Origin: Blepharisma stoltei
Lineage: Eukaryota; Ciliophora; Heterotrichea; Heterotrichida; Blepharismidae
Reading direction: 5' to 3'
NCBI GenBank assembly: GCA_914767885.1
Contig: CAJZBQ010000029.1
Coordinates: forward strand, 248,001-312,000
DNA length: 64,000 nt
The position numbers were made by a program, and so were the translations under genes. The notes beneath the pieces are model-generated. The model was not told the DNA's origin. It was given only the letters and a program-made list of their open reading frames with translations, and searched no databases. Positions 55,347-63,437 of the stretch are shown one piece after another (position 1 is the first letter of the stretch; each line of letters starts with the position of its first letter).

Positions 55347-56853
55347 ATGGAAAGAAAATTCGCGCTTATAACAAAAGGAGACTTATCCCCAATATCACCT
55401 TTTTCGCAGTTTTGTTTAACTTCCCTCCCTCCGATTGGAACTTTTAGTGCACAAGTTGAAGATCGAATAATCCCTGACTCCCCCCCCCCTTTAAATTGGA
55501 ACTAAAAATTTTGTTCCAATTTGAGGGGTTAATTTTTTTTTTAAAAAAAAAATTCAAAAGCTTATCGAGTTAGATTAATAAATTTGTTTTAATAAAACGC
55601 TATTTACTCTTTATCCTTTAAAAAAAAGTAAGATATAGCTAAATTTTTATTATTAGTTAATACGCCACTATTAATTGGCATCAAAATTATTTGCACAAAA
55701 ATTATTATTTTTATTGATAAAAAAAAATTAAAAAAACAAATTTAGAAAATTTATCATCAAAGTGCTAATTTTATTTAAATAAGATGTTATTTATACTCTA
55801 TTCTTTAAAATAAAGCAAGAAATAACTAAATTTTGAAATTTTTTAAAGAATTCCTATTGAATTTATATCAAAACTATTTAAATAAAAAATCTCATTTTTA
55901 TTAAAAAAATAAAAAATTTTTTAAAAAATTTTTAAAAATTTACAATTAAGGATAATAAATTTATTTAAATAAGATGCTCTTTATACTCTATTCTTTAAAC
56001 AAGAGCATGATATAACTAAATTTTTAATTTTAGTTAAGAAGAAACATTTAGCTTATATCAAAACGTTTTAGATAAAAATTTATATATAATTTTTTATTAT
56101 AAAATTAAATTTTGTTCAATTTTAAAGGGGGGTTAATTTACCAAAAAAGTGGAAATTTTACCTATATTTTGTTCCAATTTAAAGGGGGGGGGAGTGAAGA
56201 AAAAGAAGAAACAAAAATCGAGCAATTGCCCATTGTAAATACACCCTGTGGGTGTAAACGAACTCATTGCTTGAAACTATATTGTGAGTGCTTTGCAAAT
56301 AACAGGTACTGTGTAGGATGCAATTGCCACAATTGTCATAATCTGCCAAGCTATGATGATGCAAGGCAGGCAACGATGAAGCAAATTGCTGACCTCCTAT
56401 TTGGTTTAACCGACTTCCATCATTCATTAGGTTAATCTGAATTTTTTTAAAAAAAATATTTAGCGCTTGCAATAAGAGATAAAGCACGTAATATATTAGT
56501 AAATATGTTAAAAATAGCATTAAACTTGTGGAACAGTTTATCCTATTTAACATCTAAAATTCATTATAGTCAAAGGTAGGTAGTTAGATTTAAGCATGAT
56601 AATACCAGAATATATTAAAATCGTTGGATCAAGGATTTTCCTTTTTAGAAAATGTTCAATGGAATTTTTCGATCAAGGTGAAGGGAGTGAGAGAAATCCT
56701 GTAGCTTTTAAGCCTGAAAATAATACAGTTCTGAAAGTTTGCCACTGTAAAAGATCGAATTGTGTTAAAAAATATTGCGAGTGCTATGAAGCTTCAAAGG
56801 CATGCACGCCGCTCTGCAAATGTGAGGGGTGTAAAAATATGAGTGTAGGATAA
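55347..56853 (+). CDS. LIN54/tesmin-type CXC (CRC) domain protein
   Basis: 162 residues from three exons (55347-55474, 56195-56389, 56688-56853; 489 nt), starting [20 protein letters not shown]. After removal of two TGA-bounded inserts the two CXC motifs are joined: [20 protein letters not shown]...CNCHNCHN, the linker RNPVAFKP, then [20 protein letters not shown]...CKCEGCKN. All Cys of both motifs and the RNPxAFxPK-like linker fit LIN54/tesmin, which binds CHR-type DNA (TTYGAA) in cell-cycle promoters through a Tyr in each motif (YCECF, YCECY present). Shorter than animal LIN54; it ends right after the domain. Confidence 0.9.
55475..56194. mobile_element. Eliminated element, TTTAAATTG(G)AACAAAA family (720 bp)
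   Basis: TGA-bounded. Left hairpin (CTTTAAATTGGAACTAAAAA / TTTTTGTTCCAATTTGAGG), right tandem pair (56105-56190) with spacer like the pogo element (CCAAAAAAGTGGAAATTTTACC). Same ends as the pogo transposon but no transposase. Removal joins DRIIP to EEKEET in the CXC gene. Confidence 0.9.
55570..56095. repeat. Three diverged tandem repeats inside the 720-bp element
   Basis: Units of roughly 180-200 bp each contain TTTATACTCTATTCTTTAAA-like text followed by GATATAACTAAATTTTTA-like text and ATATCAAAAC. The middle and last units are most similar. Confidence 0.65.
56390..56687. mobile_element. Eliminated element between the two CXC motifs (298 bp)
   Basis: TGA-bounded. The right end has motif copies GTTGGATCAAGGATTTTCC and TTTTTCGATCAAGGTGAAGG (CATCCTTGATCGAACGA family, decayed); the left end starts TGACCTCC. 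Removal gives [13 protein letters not shown], restoring the conserved linker. Confidence 0.85.
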
Positions 56854-57109
56854 GAGTTGTCTTAATGAATTAATATAAGTAATTTATTAGTTAGACTAAT
56901 TAATGTTTCGTTATTTTGGCTTTTTATTTATATTATTAAGTTAATTTGATTGAAATGAGAATTATTTCGTGTATTGCTAATTTTAAGATCAATTTTTCTT
57001 TTAAATGTGATTTACAATTCTATTTTATTTTGATGATAGTGCGTTGCATTTTTAATTTGTTTTAACGTTATCACACATTTTTGACTGTAGAGAAAGTGAA
57101 ATTATTATT

Positions 57110-57400
57110 CTAACTCCCTTGAACGAGAAAGAGCATTAGAAAAAGCCCAATATTTTTCGAAAATTAACCCTCTAAATGAGCAAAAAATTTTATCATATAA
57201 AAATGTTTTTATTTAATATATATTGATATGCAAAGATAATTATAATTAAATTATAAGTTAGTTCTGTAAATTTATACAATTAAATCTTAAGGCATAAAAC
57301 TTTATAAATTATTTTACTTACAAATATTTTTGAAATCGTAAAAATATTTTAATAATTAATCAAAAGAATAAGCTTAATAATTATATAAGTTGGATATAGG
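57110..57400. mobile_element. Decayed MITE, CCGTGAGTGAACAAAA family
   Basis: Left tandem pair survives (TAACTCCCTTGAACGAGAAA; TTAACCCTCTAAATGAGC) with a recognisable spacer (CCCAATATTTTTCG); the body is diverged and the right end is not definable. Confidence 0.6.
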
Positions 57401-57441
57401 GATAGCCCAGTTAATTTTTGGACACATACCCATCTATTTTA

Positions 57442-57640
57442 TTTTTGAAAAATTCATATCAATCACTTGCCCTAGCTCATTTAAATATGGCACCCAAACT
57501 CTATGATTTTATAAAATTTCAAGCTGACAGTATATAAGCATTAAATTAAGAGTTCCAAGTCTCATTAAAGTATTAATAGAAATATGTTTTTGTAAATCTG
57601 AAATCTCATTTAATTTATCAAATAAAATGAAAATGATAAA
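57442..57640 (-). pseudogene. Possible dead gene fragment
   Basis: Read on the minus strand the text FDKLNEISDLQKHISINTLM...LIYCQLEIL, then TAA, then NHRVWVPYLNELGQVIDMNF looks protein-like. One in-frame TAA and stops upstream mean it is not a working gene as written. Not recognised. Confidence 0.25.
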
Positions 57641-58188
57641 TACGGAAAATGTCCTTTAAATCTATAGAATTTTAATAAGTTTTGATGTCTTGCCTTTAAG
57701 AAAAAAATATGAATGAACAACAGAATAAATTTGTATAAAATAATTAATCTCATCTCCAAGTAATCTTCTCATATGCTTACAGTTATATAGCTATTTGAAA
57801 TACCGATATAACTTTCCGATTATAATTTTTAAAATGATCATTTACCACAAAAAATCTACATTCACTTTGGAAATCATTTAAATTGTATCAATATTTCTAG
57901 AAAATTTTGAAAAGCTAAACTTAAGATACTTTTTGTGAACAATACCGATTTGATATAATCTCTGATTTTACTATCTTTAGTAATTATAGAAGGACAAAAA
58001 ACATATATATTGAAAGCAAAGCACCATATTAAATAGTCAAAAATAAGAAATTATTAAATCAATCACAATTTTAAAATTGATATTTAAAAACGAAAAATTT
58101 TGATCATAAGAAACTATTTAACAATACTATGCGAGCTATTTTATTGAGCATTCTTAATTTTCGCATTGCAGTTTTCTAAATAATTTAC

Positions 58189-58550
58189 TTACTCCCCCCC
58201 CGTGAGTGAACAAAAAAATGTTGTTCACTCACGGAGGGGACTTAATTTTTTTTTTTAAAAGAAATTTATATATAATTTTATAAAAAATATTTTTTTCGAA
58301 ATTTAAAAAAATCCTAATTCGCGAAAATTGGAATTCAAATGTTAATTTAATTTATAAAATCTATGTTTTAAAAAACAATTTGTTTTAAAATTAAACAGAA
58401 TTAGTACTAGATTTCACTATGCTAATTATCACTTATATATCAAATTTAATTTTTCTATTAAAACAATTTTTGTTCACTCACGGAGGGTGGGTTTTTGAGC
58501 AAAAAATAGCGACTTTTCTAATGGTTTTGTTCACTCACGGAGGGGGGGAG
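58189..58550. mobile_element. MITE, CCGTGAGTGAACAAAA family (362 bp)
   Basis: TTA-bounded. Left hairpin (CCGTGAGTGAACAAAAAAAT / GTTGTTCACTCACGGAGG), right tandem pair with spacer TTGAGCAAAAAATAGCGAC. It lies six bases beyond the stop codon of the small gene at 58557, so it is intergenic or in a 3' UTR. Confidence 0.9.
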
Positions 58551-58556
58551 TTAGAA

Positions 58557-59026
58557 TTAGCCAAATGGTGAAAAATTACCAAATTGGAATCCTCTCAAAT
58601 TCATTATATAATTCCAATACCAGTAAAGTCCATACTGCATCGACATTTGATTATATGAGTACTGATCATTATTCACTGGCTCAATTTTTTCTTTTTCTTC
58701 AATAGGGGTCTCAAATTGTTTTTTAACTTCAACAGCTTTTGTTATTTCTTTCTTCGGTTTTGACTTTTTATAAACTCTCAACTTATATAGAGGCTGCCTT
58801 TGAGTAGCGCTCTAAGCGTCCGAGACTTCCCGACGAAGTCTGGGCGGTGGTTTGACCAGCTGATGTTGGTCAAACCAACATCCAATTTGACAAACCTTCT
58901 GTATGAGAAGAATTTGTCATTTTGGATGTTGTTTGACCAACATCAGCTGGTCAAACCACCGCCCAGACTTCGTCGGGAAGTCTCAGGCGCTTAGAGCGCT
59001 ACTCAAAGGCAGCCTCTATAGGTCAT
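58557..59026 (-). CDS. Small Tyr/Asn-rich protein split after codon 2
   Basis: 78 residues from two exons (59019-59026, 58557-58785; 237 nt): ATG ACC, then TAT AAG after removal of the palindromic insert, giving MTYKLRVYKKSKPKKEITKA. A basic N-terminus is followed by an acidic middle (IEEKEKIEPVNNDQ) and a Tyr/Asn/Gln/Trp-rich tail (YNQMSMQYGLYWYWNYIMNL). Not recognised. The other reading, starting inside the insert, lacks an ATG. Confidence 0.6.
58786..59018. mobile_element. Foldback palindrome element (233 bp)
   Basis: Nearly perfect inverted repeat with arms of about 100 bp (58787-58892 and 58920-59020), starting TATAGAGGCTGCCTTTGAGT and including GACTTCCCGACGAAGTCTGG. The loop is about 30 bp. 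TA at both ends. GC of the arms is over 50%. Unrelated to the MITE motifs. Removal joins codon 2 to codon 3 of the host gene. Confidence 0.85.
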
Positions 59027-59071
59027 TCCCACATTAATATTTCCTAAATCCTTAATTTTCTTCCATTCTAA

Positions 59072-59682
59072 TTAAAAATTACTTCTTTCTTGCTTTGAAT
59101 AATAAACAATAACAAAGTCACTACTAATATTCAACTTCAAATTTTTTATAGCTTTTTCAAGAACTTTTTCAAATTTGATATCAGTTCGAGTGGTAGGATT
59201 AAGTTTATTGAATTTCTCATGCATATTGAATGCCTTCTAAGTCTTCATTCTTGATGTTCAGCTACGATAGCTGCTCTAAAAAGGGTAGGTGAACCGGCCC
59301 AACCGTCGAACCGTTAAAGTTATCAAGCCCTTTCAGACTTCTCTAGTCTGTACCAGCCTCAGCACAGACCACTTCTCTTCAAGCCAAAGCTCTCAAGAAG
59401 TTAGACTTCTCACACTTAGCTCAGTTTATGGGTCCAGCCGACTAAGGACCCATCTCTAATGCCATTTTTAAATATTGTGCGAGTGGTAAAATTAGAGGAT
59501 ACTGGCCTACGATTTTGTCTGCTGCATGTGCAGTTTACTATGGCATTTTCATGGGTTTCCTTGACAGGGGTCCTTGTTGGCGAAAAATGGGCTGCGGGCT
59601 TTCTGACTCTGTTGGAGACTCGCAATGTGCTGTCATTTGATCTTCTGGCCATTTGTCTTGTCTGCTGTTTAATGGTTTCCAT
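59072..59682 (-). CDS. Small basic protein, unknown
   Basis: 105 residues from two exons (59489-59682, 59072-59195; 318 nt), starting METIKQQTRQMARRSNDSTL. The N-terminal half is Arg/Thr/Pro-rich (NRVRKPAAHFSPTRTPVKET) with a CTC pair; the C-terminal half is helical (DIKFEKVLEKAIKNLKLN). Removal of the 293-bp insert with one copy of CGAGTGGTA gives SSNFTTR-TDIKFEK. Not recognised. Confidence 0.7.
59196..59488 (+). mobile_element. Retroposon-like insert (293 bp, 9-bp TSD)
   Basis: Flanked by CGAGTGGTA (59187-59195 and 59480-59488). GC-richer interior; the 3' end is TGCCATTTTTAAATATTG before the second copy, like the longer members. Removal restores the frame of the small basic protein. Confidence 0.85.
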
Positions 59683-60147
59683 TTATTATTATAAGAAAAT
59701 GGCACAGACAGTTGTTTGAAAGTATAATCTCCCTAATTTTGAAAGTAATCAGAGTTAGTTAAAAATTCAGGTATCTTGGAATTATTAAAGAGATATGGAT
59801 GAAAACAGATTTAAACATATGGTTCGTCTCCAGTTAAATGATCATTTTTAAAGTAATTTAAAATAATTTAAGATGGGCCAGGATTTGCTTTAGATAAAAT
59901 GAAAACTAAAAAGGATTTTTTTAAATTCCTGCTAATGAGCGTAACCAATCATTTTGCTAGAGAAATTTTGATCTTTTATATTTAACTTACCATTAATTTT
60001 AAAAAAGCCTCTCAATCTTGAAAATAGCCATATCAAATTGAATTAAAAGAAACAACTAATTAATATAAATTGTAAATTAATCGCTATAAGGCTACTACTC
60101 AAGGTATTTGAAATCGAAAATTTATGGCCATCTAATCTTTCGAAAAC
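59683..60147. other. Intergenic AT-rich DNA
   Basis: No supported feature is seen. Confidence 0.4.
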
Positions 60148-61575
60148 TTATGAAAATCTATTTTTTATTTGTATTTTATTCAGTATATTCTCCCGTTTTT
60201 GCTCATAATTATCTGTACCCAGCACAACTCCAAGATTGCAAGCACAAACTTCTATCTTGCCCGGATTTCTCAAGTTTTTTGCAAGTTCATAAGCTTGCTT
60301 GAAAAACAATGCACTATTTTTCAAATTATGGTAACTATTATATAACTGTCCTAATGATAAAACTATTTCATACTGTAGCCTCGTGTGCTTTAATTTTTCT
60401 GCATAACTTGCGCACTTCTAAATAAATATTACATAAAGATATTCAGCAGCTTTTGCAAAATCATTAATCCTAGTATAAGCTAAGCCTAGCTGCCCTAATG
60501 TAATGCATTCTGCATGCTTATCATCTAATATTTTTGCATATTCCAATGATTTTTCAAAAGCTGAAATAGCTTTCATATTATCTCCCAGCTCTTTTTCGCA
60601 AACACCAATATTATAATATGCCACAAACTCTCCATCAGTGCTGCTTTGCTCTAGCATTTTTGTATGAAACTGGCGTGATTTTTCTGTCTTTCCTTGTATA
60701 TAATATAAAACTCCTAATCTATTTAAAGCCAAGCATTCACCAATTTGATCCTGGATTGTTTTTGCACAATAAAAAAAACGTTTAAAACTGATTTCTGCTT
60801 CATGAATTTTGTTTTCTTTTTCATTCAAAACGCCTTCGGTGAACGCAAAGTGGGCCTCTTTGATGATATCATAGGTTACGTATCTATATGAAGATTTTAT
60901 TGAATGATCTTTTATTGAAGGGTTTACCATTGCAGGGATAGATGGTGCTCAACCACCACCAGGAGAAAGAGGAGCTGAAGTTGATGCATTGAGACCTCCA
61001 GGAGCTTGGCAATGCAATTGCTTATTGAAATAGTCTTCTTTTACTTCAATTTCTTCATGCTGCATGCTTTGGTAAATAACTTTATTTTCAGGAAGCAGCT
61101 CTCTAAGCCTTGGATTATTATTTAAAATTGTCTCTCTTTTTTTTTGTAATTCTAATTTTAACTCTTCAAGAAGTTCTTTTTTTGGAGTTACAAATACTTC
61201 TTTAAACATCATGAGCTCTTCTTCAACACGGTTCATTGGGGTTTTATAAAAATGCTTATCACTACTTGCTCTAGATAAACTAAGAGGGATTTTTGGAGAT
61301 GGTGGGACGCTTGAGTTTGATATAGTATTGAAAACTGTTTTTTGAATAGTAAAATATTGATTTTTACTTGTTGTGGGACGCTGGTCAAAAGCACGGCTCA
61401 TTATATTTCTTCTACCAGGAATTCTGCTTACAGGTCTATTTACAGTAGGCCAATTTATGAAATTTTTTGAGTCTTCTGAAGGAGAGTACGCTATTATACT
61501 TGATTTTTTTTCTAGCGCAATATCATCTACTAATTTTTGCAATTTAATTCCAGCTTGTGATTTCGTTTTATTCAT
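60148..61575 (-). CDS. TPR-repeat protein with disordered N-terminus
   Basis: 470 residues from two exons (60433-61575, 60148-60417; 1413 nt), starting MNKTKSQAGIKLQKLVDDIA. Residues 1-220 are low-complexity and basic, with one helical region (LLEELKLELQKKRETI). From about 225 TPR units follow: EAHFAFTEGVLNEKENKIHE, CLALNRLGVLYYIQGKTEKS, AYYNIGVCEKELGDNMKAIS, ITLGQLGLAYTRINDFAKAA, VLSLGQLYNSYHNLKNSALF and VCACNLGVVLG. The repeat style recalls TTC24/TTC29-type proteins; TTC29 is axonemal. One 15-nt intron with a TAG lies inside a repeat. Exact orthology is not claimed. Confidence 0.8.
60418..60432 (-). other. 15-nt spliceosomal intron
   Basis: GTAATATTTATTTAG on the minus strand. Removal joins AEYLY to KCASYAEKL in the TPR gene; unremoved it stops at TAG. 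Confidence 0.88.
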
Positions 61576-61843
61576 AAATAAAAAATTACATAAATATGTA
61601 TCTTGACTACCATTCAATAAAGGTCCAAAATATTTTTTAAATTTATTGTTTTTTCAGATAAATTTGCATATAGAAGGTTTTCTCTCAAATAAAAAAATTC
61701 GCAAATCATTTCTCCTTCATCATAAATAAAAAAATAAATCTTATACATCTATAAATTTGCTTACATAAATGCTAAATTTATCTTAATAACATATGACATT
61801 TGATAACCCACATCACAATGGTTATGGCAAAATTTAATTAGGC

Positions 61844-63374
61844 ATGGTACGAGAAGAGCTCCAAAAATTCGTCTGTGGAGGAATAGCTGGCGCTGTAGCA
61901 AAAACATCAATAGCGCCGTTTGATAGAGTCAAAGTCCTTTTTCAAACAACAGTCCGATCCTTTTCACTCAGAAGTGCTTATTTTGAAATCTCTCGAATTT
62001 ATACCCAAGAAGGAATCAGAGCTTTTTGAAAAGGAAATTTCGTCCAACTTGTAAGGATGTTAATGTTAATGCTGAATATTTAAAGTCTCTACTTCCAGTA
62101 GCGTGTTGGCACAAGCGAATTGGGTGGACTTCCACCTCTGGTTCCTCTGAGCCCAGGCCGAAACCCCTGGTTTCTCGGTAGTGGGTTGCCCTTTTTGTGT
62201 CCGCAGACCTCTGCCGGGCACCACCATTTCCAACTCAGTCCCTTCGCCCTTCTAAGGCCAACTGTACCTACCCTGGCCGATGTCGTCCACATATTTCGGG
62301 ACCCTTTAACCGGAGGAACCGCTTTGTTTGAGAGTCTAGCCTGCTTCCCCTTTTACCAGGTCATCCCCCTGAGTAAAAACTCAACCACTTACGTGATTCG
62401 GGGCAAAGCCATCAAGAGCAGCCTGAGCAGGGAAATCACCCTGCTCCATTTCGAGCACCCACTGGCTAGGGTGCTGCTGGAAAAAGGATTCACTATTAAC
62501 TACCCAAGGATCAGGCCACAAATCAGCGGGTCTGTGCTTAAGCCCATCGCCTCTGGGCTCCTGATGTTGCTGGGCTATATCATTCCTCCTGAAAACCATG
62601 CCCGGATATACATGGGTTACCGTCACACGAGAGGACAGGTCGGACGTCATCCGCCATTTTATGTATATCCAACTTGTAAGGATAATTCCATACTCAGCAA
62701 TTGTAACAATAACATAGCAATTCATGATGTATGACTATTTCAAAAGAAACTATTTTCAGTCCACGACAAACCAAGGCAGAGCTCAAACTTTGCTTTATAA
62801 TTTTCTGCCAGGATCAATTGCGGGAGCAATAGCAGTGACGTGGACTTATCCTTTTGAAGTTGTAAGGACACGACTAGCAGTGCAGGTCACGTCGAAAATC
62901 TACACAGGAATCTTCCATGCTTTCTCTCATATAGGACATAATGAAGGGTATAAAGGTCTTTTTAATGGTTTTTCACCCACAATGTTAGGAATAGTTGTGT
63001 ACAGCGGAACAACATTTTCGTTGTATTTTTCGTCAAAAGAAATTATAGGTCACAAAGGCTCAAAAGAGCACTTTCTATTTGGAGCAGTTTCAGGGCTATT
63101 AGGGCAATTATCATCATATCCTTTTGAAGTCATTAGAAAAAGAATGCAGGCTCATGGATTCATTGAAAAAGTGTCATCCTTTAAATCGTCATCTGGAGAT
63201 TTTGCTTTAAAAGGATGGATGAGCTATGGATTCATGATAGTGAAAACCGAAGGAGTCAAAGGTCTATTTAAAGGCTTTACTATGAATATGGTAAAGTCTC
63301 CAATTGCTTCCGGAATAGTGCATACTTCAAACGAAGCTCTAAACCTATATGCAAACAAGAGCTGGAAGAAATAA
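61844..63374 (+). CDS. SLC25A42: Mitochondrial carrier, SLC25A42-like (CoA/ADP)
   Basis: 296 residues from three exons (61844-62058, 62684-62702, 62718-63374; 891 nt), starting MVREELQKFVCGGIAGAVAK. The three signatures are APFDRVKVLFQ, YPFEVVRTRLA and YPFEVIRKRMQ. The conserved WKGNFVQLVR-IIPYSAI-QFMMYDYFKR is rebuilt by removing a 625-bp insert and a 15-nt intron. AKTxxAPxDRxKxxFQ and IPYxAIQF place it in the SLC25A42/16 group that moves CoA and adenine nucleotides across the inner membrane. TGA Trp occurs in FWKGN. Confidence 0.88.
62059..62683 (+). mobile_element. Retroposon-like insert in SLC25A42 (625 bp, 16-bp TSD)
   Basis: Flanked by TCCAACTTGTAAGGAT at 62043-62058 and 62668-62683. 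GC over 50%. The 3' end is CCGCCATTTTATGTATA. An open frame of about 185 codons runs through it (for example KSSLSREITLLHFEHPLARV) and could be a piece of a retrotransposon protein; it has no domain I can name. It is similar to the importin-gene insert over at least 120 bp. Confidence 0.92.
62703..62717 (+). other. 15-nt spliceosomal intron
   Basis: GTAACAATAACATAG. Removal joins IIPYSAI to QFMMYDY, a conserved carrier segment. Confidence 0.92.
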
Positions 63375-63437
63375 GCTGAATAATCTTAGAGATGTTATGA
63401 TTAATTAAATTTTGATGGATTTTCACAATTTTTCATA

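Larger units (their letters stand above)
56854..58188. other. Intergenic with a decayed MITE and a possible dead gene
   Basis: Besides the MITE at 57110-57400 and the open stretch at 57442-57640, the region is AT-rich with no recognised structure. Confidence 0.4.

Noticed and set aside
57400-58180. Reading TAA/TAG as Gln opens long frames
   Set aside because: Any AT-rich sequence opens when stops are read through, two frames opened equally well, and all confident genes here end at TAA or TAG.
60108-60302. Plus-strand ORF of 64 codons
   Set aside because: It overlaps the 3' end of the TPR gene in antisense and has no supporting features.
62120-62734. 204-codon ORF as a host gene
   Set aside because: It lies inside a retroposon-like insert with a 16-bp duplication and runs into the carrier exon; no domain is recognisable.
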